A stretch of DNA of 32,951 nucleotides from Treponema sp. (GTDB taxonomy: Bacteria > Spirochaetota > Spirochaetia > Treponematales > Treponemataceae), in contig JAFZRP010000046.1 of NCBI GenBank assembly GCA_017619795.1, positions 1 through 32,951 on the forward strand. The letters are read 5' to 3'. Shown here piece by piece: positions 9,652 to 17,778 of this stretch. The notes below the pieces were generated by a model. That model saw only the letters and a list, made by a program, of their open reading frames with translations. It was not told the origin of the DNA and searched no databases. Each line of letters opens with the position of its first letter. Within the stretch, counting starts at the first letter, position 1. Position numbers and translations under genes: made by a program.

Positions 9652-10317
9652 TTATGCTTTTGGAACTTTTACCATCACTTTTGCATGACGGATAATTTTG
9701 TCCTTAAGCTTATATCCTTTAAGATAAACCTGAGCCAAAGTTTCTTTTTCAGCTCCTTCTTCTTCCATACGACCAATAGCTTCGTGTTCATCAGGATTAA
9801 AATCGTCTCCTTCTGCACCGTAGCCTACAAGGCCATATTTATCTTCAAGCATCTTAACAAGATTGCCGTTGATCATTTTAATACCGTCTGCAATAGATTT
9901 TGGATCTGTTGCTGTAGCGGCTGCATCTACAGTCCTGTCAAAATTATCAAGGCTGTCGAGCAAATCTGAAAGCAAAGCTGCATTAGCGTAATCGTAAGTT
10001 TCCTGTTTTTCCTTTATCATGCGCTTACGGTAATTATCAAAATCTGCTGCACGTCTGAGCAGCTGGTCCTTTAATTCTGCATTTTCAGCTTCGAGCTTTG
10101 CAATTTTTTCTTCTGGAGTTTCAACCTTTTCCGGTTCAGCTTCCTTTGAAGCCTCTTTTTCGTCTGAAGCTTCAGTTGTTTCAGCAGAAGCCTCTTCCTT
10201 TACAGCTTCTTCTGAGTTTGCCGCATTTCCCTCTGCAGCTTTTGCAGCTTCGTTTTCTGCTGCTGTTTTCTGAGTCTGATTTTCTTCTGTCTCGTTCTTC
10301 TGATTTTCCTTTGCCAT
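9652..10317 (-). CDS. grpE: Nucleotide exchange factor GrpE
   Basis: 221 residues. Releases ADP from DnaK. The first ~75 residues are a Lys/Glu/Ala-rich low-complexity extension, then a long coiled coil (ETPEEKIAKLEAENAELKDQ) and the conserved core (RAADFDNYRKRM, then LLDSLDNFDR), ending with the beta domain that contacts DnaK (HEAIGRMEEEGAE, KLKDKIIRHAKVMV). AAGGGA precedes the ATG by 8 nt. It is the first gene of the heat-shock operon; no hrcA gene precedes it here, as the upstream neighbour is a pseudouridine synthase. Confidence 0.96.
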   Translation of the reverse strand: MAKENQKNETEENQTQKTAAENEAAKAAEGNAANSEEAVKEEASAETTEASDEKEASKEAEPEKVETPEEKIAKLEAENAELKDQLLRRAADFDNYRKRMIKEKQETYDYANAALLSDLLDSLDNFDRTVDAAATATDPKSIADGIKMINGNLVKMLEDKYGLVGYGAEGDDFNPDEHEAIGRMEEEGAEKETLAQVYLKGYKLKDKIIRHAKVMVKVPKA

Positions 10318-10340
10318 AGGTAAATCCCTTTTATTTCTTT

Positions 10341-10346
10341 ATTATA
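10341..10346 (-). promoter_or_regulatory. Candidate -10 element for grpE-dnaK-dnaJ
   Basis: TATAAT on the minus strand, placing a start site about 17 nt before the grpE ATG. No good -35 hexamer is found at 16-18 nt. A short AT-rich palindrome (AAAACG, 4 nt, CGTTTT; 10375-10390) lies upstream and may be an operator or a weak terminator of the preceding gene. Confidence 0.35.
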
Positions 10347-10420
10347 CTGCTTTAAAAATAATAATACGGACTATAAAACGTCAACGTTTTTTTTGATTTT
10401 TTTTAGAAAAGATTATCATT

Positions 10421-11416
10421 TCAGTCACGATTGTGATATAGATTTTTAAACTCCGGCTCACAGCGAACATCAAATTTTTCTTCGCAGGCAAGGCGGCTGG
10501 AATGAAGATAAATTCTTTCTGCCTTTAGTCCAGCGTACAATTCATCACCAAAAATTGGAAGGCCCGCTTCGCTCAGATGCACGCGAATCTGATGTGTACG
10601 ACCAGTGTATAAATAGCATTTTATAGTATAAAAAACAGTATTTTCATGTTTTTCTACAGAAAGAATCTCAAAATCTGTTTTTGAATAGAGTCCACCCTTT
10701 TCTTCGCTGAGTGTACCCCATTTTCCTGCCTGTGATTTTCCGGAGATTCTTCCAATATATTTTTCTACGGTGAAGGTTGAGCCGACGGTAAGTGTTTGTG
10801 ATTTTTTAGGTCCAGTTTTTTGAGTTTTTGCATTTACCGCTGCAACCGCAATATATTCCTTTACAAAGCTGTGATTTTCGAACATTTCGTGGATTTCTTT
10901 GTTTGCAGCGCGGGTTTTTGTAAAAAGGATAACGCCGCTTGTCTCGCGGTCAAGGCGGTGCATAATTCCAACATACGGTGGATTTCGAAGTTCCGGGTTG
11001 CGTTTCCACAGATAGCGTACAACAGCATCGTGGAGGTTGTCTCTATTGCCGGTAATTGTCTGTTCGACGGGGAAAAAGGCTGGCTTGTTTATAAAAATTA
11101 GCTCGTCGTTTTCGAAAAGTACATCATCATCAGAAACTTCAAAGTTGATGTCGTCGGGCTGTTTTTCGTAAAAAAACTTTTCTGGTTCAAACTCAACAGT
11201 AACTGTAGATTGACCACGAAGCTCAAATGACGGACGGACAACACTTTTCCCGTTTACGCTCACACATCCGGAGATAATGAGCCGCCTTATTTTAGAATTG
11301 GAAACCGTTTCTTTACAATCTGTGCTTTCGGCTTTTATTTTTTCGGGCAGCTTTTCTCTTAAAAACTCATCAATCCGCTGCCTTTTCTGTGTAACAAACT
11401 CAAACCTTTTACCCAC
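10421..11416 (-). CDS. RluA-family 23S rRNA/tRNA pseudouridine synthase
   Basis: 331 residues. Converts specific uridines in structured RNA to pseudouridine. Residues about 10-80 form an S4-like RNA-binding region (RRLIISGCVSVNGKSV). The catalytic domain follows, with IFINKPAFFPVE and the diagnostic MHRLDRETSG (HRLD at 153-156, catalytic Asp156), and RTHQIRVHLSEAGLPIFGDELYAG near the C-terminus. The size and S4 region fit RluC/RluD-like enzymes, but the target position cannot be read from the sequence. It lies 19 nt downstream of the radical-SAM-like gene. Confidence 0.9.
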   Translation of the reverse strand: MGKRFEFVTQKRQRIDEFLREKLPEKIKAESTDCKETVSNSKIRRLIISGCVSVNGKSVVRPSFELRGQSTVTVEFEPEKFFYEKQPDDINFEVSDDDVLFENDELIFINKPAFFPVEQTITGNRDNLHDAVVRYLWKRNPELRNPPYVGIMHRLDRETSGVILFTKTRAANKEIHEMFENHSFVKEYIAVAAVNAKTQKTGPKKSQTLTVGSTFTVEKYIGRISGKSQAGKWGTLSEEKGGLYSKTDFEILSVEKHENTVFYTIKCYLYTGRTHQIRVHLSEAGLPIFGDELYAGLKAERIYLHSSRLACEEKFDVRCEPEFKNLYHNRD

Positions 11417-11435
11417 AGTATTCTTCCCGCTTTTC

Positions 11436-12431
11436 CTAATTAATCACACTGTAGTCTGGTCCGTCTTCGCCGGCAAAAAGCTTTACCCTGCTGCCTTCCA
11501 TACAGACGTTTTCAAAAAAGCCGCGTAAATCAAAGCTTTCCGGTCCCAAAAGATCATCCGGATTATATGAGGTTTCAATTACAGAATCTTCACCTTCGCA
11601 TACAACGCGAGACATTGCTCCGTTTATTTTGACAATATCATTTACAAGCGGAATCATATTCTGGCAATGCTTTTCTTCGTATTTTTCATCAAGAAAAACA
11701 AGCTGCATTTTTTCAATATCCTTATGATTCTGAGAATCCGGATTAAAGCCGCTTTTATAATCGCAGTTGTTACAAAGCTGCCATTCTGCAAAATCTGCAA
11801 AAAATCTTGAAGGATAGATTTTTAACGGCTTAAGCACAGAAAGCATCCAAGGAACAGCTCGTCCGGTAGAATAAAAAGTTTTGCAGGCAAAGGAAACATT
11901 TCTTGCATAGCGGATATCTTTGGCAGAAAAAAAGCCTGTAACTGTCGGTTCATATAAAGCTTCTACACCGTTTTCTGTCTGCGGAAAATCAATATGATTA
12001 GGATACTGCTGGACTGCAAAATCAAGCCTGTCCATAAACGCTTTGAGTGAATCTCCGGGAACAACGGCATAAGTAAGATAAAAGCCAAAAACAATTCCAT
12101 AATCGTTCAAAAGCTTTGCCTTACCTGAATAAAACTTTTTATCAAAAAGGATTTTGTCACCTTTCTTTTCAACTTCAAGCGGGATATCGAAGGAACAGTA
12201 GATTTTCTGCGCAGCAATCACAACCTCACGGTCAATAACAGAAGCGTCGATTAAAAAAGAAACAAAAACTTCCGGCGCATGCTCGGCAAGGCTTTTCATA
12301 AGTCGAAGCAGCTGCTTTTTATCCTTTGAAAGCTTTTCGTCGTGAACAGCAAGCTCTGTTATTTTTTTTGCTGTAAGCTGCGGGATTTGAGACTCTAATT
12401 CATCAGCAGAAAACTTATATTCTTTGTTCAA
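11436..12431 (-). CDS. Unknown protein resembling part of a radical-SAM barrel, without the FeS cysteine motif
   Basis: 331 residues. The start is a TTG with AGGA four bases upstream, overlapping the asnA stop codon, so it is translationally coupled to asnA. Residues 111-148 (YGIVFGFYLTYAVVPGDSL, then a predicted helix and PNHIDF) follow the pattern seen in radical-SAM barrels (G-v-x-f-x-x-G-x-P-G-x-t, then helix, then P-x-x-i). No CxxxCxxC cluster motif is present; the only close cysteine pair is CNNC at 220-223. It could be an orphan C-terminal portion of a B12/radical-SAM-type enzyme that became a separate protein. Function not assigned; family resemblance is my inference. Confidence 0.75.
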   Translation of the reverse strand: MNKEYKFSADELESQIPQLTAKKITELAVHDEKLSKDKKQLLRLMKSLAEHAPEVFVSFLIDASVIDREVVIAAQKIYCSFDIPLEVEKKGDKILFDKKFYSGKAKLLNDYGIVFGFYLTYAVVPGDSLKAFMDRLDFAVQQYPNHIDFPQTENGVEALYEPTVTGFFSAKDIRYARNVSFACKTFYSTGRAVPWMLSVLKPLKIYPSRFFADFAEWQLCNNCDYKSGFNPDSQNHKDIEKMQLVFLDEKYEEKHCQNMIPLVNDIVKINGAMSRVVCEGEDSVIETSYNPDDLLGPESFDLRGFFENVCMEGSRVKLFAGEDGPDYSVIN

Positions 12432-12437
12432 TTTTTC

Positions 12438-13469
12438 CTATAGCAGAACAATACCACGCTTTGCGCAGTCGTCCTTAATCTCTTCCGGCCATACGCTAAC
12501 CTGAGTTTCGCCGATATGAGCCTTTCTTAAAAGGAACATACAGATTCTTGACTGACCGATTCCACCACCCAGAGTCTGAGTAAGCTCACCGTTCAAAAGC
12601 TTTTTGTGGAAGCTGAGTTCTGCTCTGTCCATCATATTTCTTTCCTGGAGCTGTGCCTTAAGCGACTGAGGAGAAACACGAATACCCATTGAAGAAAGCT
12701 CAAAAGCAGAGTTCAATACAGGATTCCATACAAGAATATCACCATTCAAACCACGGTGTCCATCGCCAGTTTCTGTAATCCAGTCATCATAGTCAGGAGC
12801 ACGGCCATCGTGAATAGAGCCGTCACCCATTTTACCACCAATACCTGTAATAAATACAGCTCCATATTCCTTAGCAACCTTGTTTTCTCGCTCTTTTGGA
12901 GTAAGGTTAGGATACTGTCTCTGCAAATCATCAGCAAAAAGGATTTTGATATGCTTTGGAAGAATAGGTTTAAGCTCAGGATAGCGGTCGTAGAGGAAGA
13001 ACTCTGTGCGTTTTAAGCAGCGGTAAACCTTTTTTACAATCTCGTGAAGATAGAAAACGGTTCTGTCGGCTTCATCAATTGCCATACACCAGTCCCACTG
13101 GTCAACGTAGATAGAGTGGATTGCATCAAGGTCTTCATCAGGACGAAGAGCGTTCATATCTGTGTAAATACCAAAGCCTGGCTCAAGTCCTAAATCGGTA
13201 ACCTTCATTCGTTTCCATTTAGCAAGAGACTGAACGATTTCCATCTTTTTTTCGTTCATTGATTTTACCGGGAAAGAGACAGGGCGCTCAACACCGTTTA
13301 GGTCATCGTTGATTCCGGTGCCAGCCTCTACAAAAAGAGGTGCTGTAACGCGGGTAAGGTTTAATTCTGTTGAAAGTGCAAGCTGGAAGAAATCCTTGAT
13401 TGCTACAATTGCATGTTCTGTTTCTCTTGTATTTAAAATTGATTTATATTTTGCTGGAAGCTTAATCAT
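12438..13469 (-). CDS. asnA: Aspartate--ammonia ligase (asparagine synthetase A)
   Basis: 343 residues, typical length. Makes asparagine from aspartate, ammonia and ATP; the fold is related to class II tRNA synthetases. Diagnostic stretches are RVTAPLFVEAGTGINDDLNG near the N-terminus, FPVKSMNEKKMEIVQSLAKW, YVDQWDWCMAI, and the motif-3-like GGGIGQSRICMFLLRKAHIG at the end. AAGGA sits 7 nt before the ATG. It lies 35 nt after apt and 6 nt before the radical-SAM-like gene. Confidence 0.97.
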   Translation of the reverse strand: MIKLPAKYKSILNTRETEHAIVAIKDFFQLALSTELNLTRVTAPLFVEAGTGINDDLNGVERPVSFPVKSMNEKKMEIVQSLAKWKRMKVTDLGLEPGFGIYTDMNALRPDEDLDAIHSIYVDQWDWCMAIDEADRTVFYLHEIVKKVYRCLKRTEFFLYDRYPELKPILPKHIKILFADDLQRQYPNLTPKERENKVAKEYGAVFITGIGGKMGDGSIHDGRAPDYDDWITETGDGHRGLNGDILVWNPVLNSAFELSSMGIRVSPQSLKAQLQERNMMDRAELSFHKKLLNGELTQTLGGGIGQSRICMFLLRKAHIGETQVSVWPEEIKDDCAKRGIVLL

Positions 13470-13504
13470 TTTTGTGTCCTTAATTATTTTTTAGATTTCA
13501 GGCT

Positions 13505-14035
13505 TTACTCACCATCATAATTGATGAGGGTTGTTACTTTGCATGGAGCAAGTACTTTATCGTAGTTCAAGGCTGGCAGACCAATTACGCCAAAGAAGTC
13601 AGTTACTTTACCGCCGCCCTGCTCTATAAGATTTCTTGTTGCAGCAAGAGTTCCGCCTGTTGCAATTAAATCATCAACAACAAGGAACTTCTGGCCTTTT
13701 TTTACGTCTGATTTATGAACTTCTATTGTTGCAGTGCCATATTCAAGGGAATAACTACAGGAATATGTATCGCCAGGAAGCTTGCCTTTTTTTCGGATAA
13801 GAACAAGAGGAATGCCCATTTTTTCAGCAAATGGAGCGGCAAAAATAAAGCCTCTGGATTCTACTGCAGCAACTGCATCGAACTTTTCGTTTTTATAAAG
13901 CTCTACCATCTGGTCAAGGCAGAACTTAAATGCATCGGGATTCATAAGAACGCCAGTGATATCATAAAAAAGAATGCCTGGCTTTGGAAAGTCAGGTACC
14001 CGGCGAATCGCTTTATCAAGCATTTCAATACTCAT
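13505..14035 (-). CDS. apt: Adenine phosphoribosyltransferase
   Basis: 176 residues, usual Apt length. Salvages adenine to AMP using PRPP. Hallmarks are the N-terminal PDFPKPGILFYDIT, AVESRGFIFAAPFA, RKKGKLPGDTYS, and the PRPP-binding loop VVDDLIATGGTL (119-130). The start has GTAGGT about 8 nt upstream. It appears to head its own transcription unit, with a -35/-10 pair upstream, continuing into asnA. Confidence 0.97.
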   Translation of the reverse strand: MSIEMLDKAIRRVPDFPKPGILFYDITGVLMNPDAFKFCLDQMVELYKNEKFDAVAAVESRGFIFAAPFAEKMGIPLVLIRKKGKLPGDTYSCSYSLEYGTATIEVHKSDVKKGQKFLVVDDLIATGGTLAATRNLIEQGGGKVTDFFGVIGLPALNYDKVLAPCKVTTLINYDGE

Positions 14036-14056
14036 AATAAATAACCTACCGCAGAT

Positions 14057-14085
14057 ATTTTAATACTATGAGTTATTTAAGGCAA
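14057..14085 (-). promoter_or_regulatory. Promoter for apt-asnA
   Basis: On the minus strand TTGCCT (14085-14080), a 17-nt spacer, then TAAAAT (14062-14057). This predicts a start site around 14050, about 15 nt before the apt ATG, leaving room for its ribosome-binding site. Confidence 0.5.
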
Positions 14086-14096
14086 GTAGCCACAGC

Positions 14097-15926
14097 TTAT
14101 TCTGCTTTTCTGGAGAGGAAGTAAACTGATGAAAGAACAAGCATAATTACATAGAAGCCGGTGCCAATCGTAAGGGAGCCTTTGCCGGCGGTGAGGATGA
14201 GATTGGCGTAGTTCATAAGCTTGAAGATGTACATTATCAGACGGTAGAAGAAATACATTATTGCAATGAAGAACGGGAAGCTCATTACCCATGACATTCG
14301 GAAGTACAGGGTCTGGCCAATTCTGTAGCTCCAGCTGAAGGCGGCAATCAATATTATTATAGAAAGAAGGAACAAAGGATAAAGAAGTCTGTTCAACAGA
14401 GTGTGACGGAACAGCTCTTCTGTAAAGCCATAATCGGTAGCCTTTGAATTAAGGGCAAACAGCGTAGATAAAGGCATTGTCTTAGGATCGGATGCAGTTT
14501 TTTCGAGCAGCAAGAAATCTGAGTAAAGCATTGGATAAATCATATATTCAGGCATAACTGCTGTTTCACCATCGGAATAGGTGTACAGCGGAGTATAAGT
14601 CTGTTCAGAATCATCACGACCAACTGATTTTAATAATATATATGGAACAAAATCTGCATCATCAGAAATACCGAGCATGCTTTTTGTAGTTTTGTTCAAG
14701 CTTTTTACGGAAACCGGCATTACCTTTGCATAAGGAACGTGCATCGTTCTAAACCATTTTCCATTTTTAATCTTAAGGATTGTTAAATCGCGGAGATATT
14801 GAACGGTTGAGCCGGAGGATTTCAAATAAGAAAGTCCCTTAAAATAGATGATGTCGGTAGAACCATCAAGCTGCTTATAGCTGAAATATACATCGTTGGC
14901 GTCTTCAAAGCTTTTTAACTCAAAGGTTTCATCTATAAAGAAGTACTTCTGCTCAACGCGGTCCTGGGCAACCTTAAAGTAGAACTGCACATCATTATCC
15001 TTTTCAAGCTCTGGATAATTTTCGTTAAGATAGCGGAAAATATAGTAAGCCTGCAGATCATCATCTTCCATAAGGGCAACAAAGCCGCGGTATTTTTCTT
15101 CGAAAATCTCTTCGGACTGAGTTTTAGCAGCCTTATTAAGCTCTGTAAGATTATTCCACGACTCGGCAGAGATTTCTCTAAGCTTCTGGACATTAGGATC
15201 CTTTGAGGTTGCAAGCTTAATTCCCATTTCTGCATAATAATGAGCATCAAACCACTGCTCGCTGTCATAAGCAGAGGAAGCTTTTAGAAGGCACTTATAC
15301 GCGTCTAAAAGCTGTTTTTCGTCAAGCTTAAGCGAATTATCTTCAGAATAAACCGGTTCGGCATTTGTTAAGTCAAAACGAAGGTCCTGAATATACGAAC
15401 GGTTCATTTCAATATCAATCATACTTATAAGATTTCTTGCTTCCTTTGAGTTCGGGTCCATTTTTAGGGCAGCATTTGCATACATAAGGCTGCGTTCATA
15501 CAAGCCCTGATTAAATAAGGTCTGACTCGAATCTATATACTGACTGATAATTTTTGGACGGGTAACAATCTTTTCTTTTTTGTGCTTAAGCATCATTCCA
15601 AGAGTTTCATTTGAAAGCATAAGCAGGAAAGAACAGATAAGACCTGTTATCATAATATTTTTATAGCGGGTAAACATTGCAGACGAAAAAGCCGAGGTGC
15701 TTCCCTCTGAATTATGTCCGAAATGAACAGAACAGCTTACTAAAATGCCTGTAAATATAACTGCCGGAAGGAAAGCAAGAAAATATTCCATACCGGTGCA
15801 GAACTTATACATAAATCTGCCGTTATCCGGAACACCTTCTGTAACTGGCAGAACGAGTCCCAGAACAAAGCATAAAACTAAACCGATTCCTAAAAAAACT
15901 GATAACATTCCTAAGATTTTTTTCAT
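14097..15926 (-). CDS. Membrane protein with central TPR-containing soluble domain, function unknown
   Basis: 609 residues. About three hydrophobic segments at the N-terminus (4-26, 50-68, 88-110), a large soluble middle (about 115-490), and three to four more hydrophobic segments at the C-terminus (about 497-605). Residues about 130-175 read as a TPR-like helix pair (TLFNQGLYERSLMYANAALK). The start ATG follows a 19-nt gap after the upstream membrane-protein gene, so the two are one unit. No catalytic motif recognised. The topology of three helices, large domain, three helices is shared with its neighbour, hinting that the two form one complex. Confidence 0.85.
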   Translation of the reverse strand: MKKILGMLSVFLGIGLVLCFVLGLVLPVTEGVPDNGRFMYKFCTGMEYFLAFLPAVIFTGILVSCSVHFGHNSEGSTSAFSSAMFTRYKNIMITGLICSFLLMLSNETLGMMLKHKKEKIVTRPKIISQYIDSSQTLFNQGLYERSLMYANAALKMDPNSKEARNLISMIDIEMNRSYIQDLRFDLTNAEPVYSEDNSLKLDEKQLLDAYKCLLKASSAYDSEQWFDAHYYAEMGIKLATSKDPNVQKLREISAESWNNLTELNKAAKTQSEEIFEEKYRGFVALMEDDDLQAYYIFRYLNENYPELEKDNDVQFYFKVAQDRVEQKYFFIDETFELKSFEDANDVYFSYKQLDGSTDIIYFKGLSYLKSSGSTVQYLRDLTILKIKNGKWFRTMHVPYAKVMPVSVKSLNKTTKSMLGISDDADFVPYILLKSVGRDDSEQTYTPLYTYSDGETAVMPEYMIYPMLYSDFLLLEKTASDPKTMPLSTLFALNSKATDYGFTEELFRHTLLNRLLYPLFLLSIIILIAAFSWSYRIGQTLYFRMSWVMSFPFFIAIMYFFYRLIMYIFKLMNYANLILTAGKGSLTIGTGFYVIMLVLSSVYFLSRKAE

Positions 15927-15945
15927 ACTGCTTTCTCCGCACCCG

Positions 15946-16926
15946 CTACTGAATCAATCCCTTCTTTTTTCTATGAATAAACGTTATTACTCCGGCAAGA
16001 ATTATGAGGATTGAGCATATAAGATTGAGGAACACAATAAAAGGCTCTTCCATATATCTGCCTAAGAACTCAAAGAAGCCTGAAGCATTTATTTTTCCAA
16101 TAAGACTGCTGAAAAAAGGTGATGTTGTGCAGAAGGTGTTTACAAAAAGAACAACTGCTGTAACTGCCACCATAAAACCTGAGCTTATAAGCTTCCACAT
16201 AAAGAGGCGGGAAATACCATACAGGCTGCATAACAAAAGTCCAAGCGAAAGGAAGCCAAGACAGAAGGTCCAGCCGCTGTCTAAAGCTCTTTGTGCCCGT
16301 GCAATTATTATATGGAAGTTAATAAATGGATTTATTTCTTCATCATCGAACGATTCACTTATAATAACGTCCTTATATACTCCGCTAAGCTCATTCAACT
16401 CAAAGGAAGGCTCGTTTTTTATTTCCTTTACACTTACTACACCAAACGTATCTGTATCTATAACAACAGCCTGTGCAGAAGGAGAATAATAGGTATGACC
16501 TTTTTTCAGGTCCTCAAGGAAGTAATAAACATTTTTCTCCCCTTTTCTAAAGCAGTCGGAAGAAAAAGCCACATTATCTGCCTCAATCTCTGGATTAATA
16601 AAATCATAATTCTGGCCAAAATGGATTACGAGCGGCAGTAAAACTACCCAGCTTATACACGAAAGAATGATATAGGTTATAAATCTTGCTACACCACCCT
16701 TATTCCTGATGTTCACTAATGCAACCAAAGGACTTATGCAGACAATAACACAGGCAGAGACATAGAAAAATGCTTTAAGCAGAACGTCCGTTTTAAAAAG
16801 ATTTATCTTAATTCCCATTACAGAATTACAAACATTCAGATAAACACAATATAAAACCGTTCCCAAAGCTGTACACGCAATAAGCAAAAAAAGGTACAGA
16901 AATATCATTTTAAGGGCTTTTTTCAT
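15946..16926 (-). CDS. Six-helix membrane protein, function unknown
   Basis: 326 residues. Hydrophobic segments at about 8-30, 47-70, 82-102, 218-238, 243-265 and 295-318, with one soluble loop of about 115 residues (103-217) in the middle. The C-terminus is basic (HRKKKGLIQ), likely cytoplasmic. AGGAAG lies 3 nt before the ATG. First gene of a pair with the 609-residue protein. The layout recalls LptF/LptG-type permease subunits, but I see no sequence match and do not claim that identity. Confidence 0.85.
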   Translation of the reverse strand: MKKALKMIFLYLFLLIACTALGTVLYCVYLNVCNSVMGIKINLFKTDVLLKAFFYVSACVIVCISPLVALVNIRNKGGVARFITYIILSCISWVVLLPLVIHFGQNYDFINPEIEADNVAFSSDCFRKGEKNVYYFLEDLKKGHTYYSPSAQAVVIDTDTFGVVSVKEIKNEPSFELNELSGVYKDVIISESFDDEEINPFINFHIIIARAQRALDSGWTFCLGFLSLGLLLCSLYGISRLFMWKLISSGFMVAVTAVVLFVNTFCTTSPFFSSLIGKINASGFFEFLGRYMEEPFIVFLNLICSILIILAGVITFIHRKKKGLIQ

Positions 16927-16969
16927 ATACTTCCTACTATAACACTATCCTATTCTCTATTATCGTTGA

Positions 16970-17004
16970 AAAAAACGAAATTGTTAATTGTTTATTCGTT
17001 TTTT
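16970..17004. repeat. 10-bp inverted repeat between divergent genes
   Basis: AAAAAACGAA, a 15-nt AT-rich spacer, then TTCGTTTTTT. It lies between divergently transcribed genes, where a terminator is not expected, so a regulatory role is possible. The remainder of the 205-bp gap holds the promoter of the STAS/zinc-ribbon gene. Confidence 0.4.
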
Positions 17005-17050
17005 GGACAATTGTTTCTTCATTTTTTGGGTTAATTATGCATTAAATAAT

Positions 17051-17079
17051 TTGACGATATCTACAATATATTGTATCAT
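17051..17079 (+). promoter_or_regulatory. Promoter of the STAS/zinc-ribbon gene with palindromic spacer
   Basis: TTGACG (17051-17056), a 17-bp spacer, and TATCAT (17074-17079). A perfect 14-bp palindrome, TACAATATATTGTA (17062-17075), occupies the spacer and touches the -10, a position suited to a repressor operator. The start codon at 17132 has GGTGGAG upstream. Confidence 0.65.
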
Positions 17080-17131
17080 ATTTAAGTAGAATAATGTGTT
17101 AAGAACATTAAAAGGATGGTGGAGTTAGAGA

Positions 17132-17683
17132 ATGGAAAGTAATAATGATATTATTCCTGGTTTTGACAATGATAGAGATGACAGTCTTACCATTAATTTG
17201 AGAAGAGCTGACGGCGTGAAAGATGGTCTTTTTATCTATCTTAGCGGTTACATCGATACATATAATTCCAGTTTCTTTCAGAAAAAAATTACAAATGTTA
17301 TTGAAGCCGGATATATTAATCTGATTTTTAATTGTTCTTCTTTGAATTATGTATCATCTACTGGAATTGGTTCTTTTACTGTATTCCTTAAGATGGTAAA
17401 GCCAAAGAGTGGAGATATTGTTCTTCTTGAGATTCAGTCTAAGGTTTACGAAGTATTCCAGCTTCTCGGCTTTTCTCAGTTCTTCAATATCAAGAACACT
17501 GCAGAAGAAGCAATAGCATTCTTTGCAGAAGAAAGTCTGGGTTCTGGTTCTGTATTCCCGTTCGTAATTGCTTGTCCTGTTTGCAGTAAAAAGCTCAGGG
17601 CTACACGCGCTGGAAGATTCAGATGCTCTGGCTGTAAGTCAATTATCGCTATAAATGACAAAGCTGAGGTTTCTTTAGGCTAA
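17132..17683 (+). CDS. STAS-domain protein fused to a C-terminal zinc ribbon
   Basis: 183 residues. Residues about 18-130 are a STAS domain (FIYLSGYIDTYNSSFF, then YVSSTGIGSF, then VYEVFQLLGFSQFF). In the phosphosite loop the usual D-S-S-G is S-S-T-G (75-78), so the preceding Asp is lost and Thr77 occupies the acceptor position. Residues 148-168 carry two CxxC pairs (CPVC and CSGC), a rubredoxin-like zinc ribbon. ATG follows GGTGGAG at 7 nt. Monocistronic: it has its own promoter and a strong terminator. Probably an anti-sigma antagonist or scaffold whose partner is unknown. Confidence 0.88.
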   Translation: MESNNDIIPGFDNDRDDSLTINLRRADGVKDGLFIYLSGYIDTYNSSFFQKKITNVIEAGYINLIFNCSSLNYVSSTGIGSFTVFLKMVKPKSGDIVLLEIQSKVYEVFQLLGFSQFFNIKNTAEEAIAFFAEESLGSGSVFPFVIACPVCSKKLRATRAGRFRCSGCKSIIAINDKAEVSLG

Positions 17684-17729
17684 AAGACTTCAATAATACC
17701 GTGTTTTTTAAGGCGGTTTCATACAAAAT

Positions 17730-17778
17730 GACCTGATACAGGATACGTATAAGTATGCCTCGTGTCAGGTCTTTTTTA
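17730..17778 (+). terminator. Rho-independent terminator of the STAS/zinc-ribbon gene
   Basis: The stem begins GACCTGATAC and pairs with the second arm ending GTGTCAGGTC (ten pairs including one G-U), extending further with one mismatch, and is followed directly by TTTTTT. The loop is about 15 nt. Confidence 0.85.

Noticed and set aside
10375..10390. Rho-independent terminator after the pseudouridine synthase gene
   Set aside because: The AAAACG/CGTTTT stem is short and AT-rich, and the long T-run follows it on the plus strand, whereas the gene is on the minus strand.
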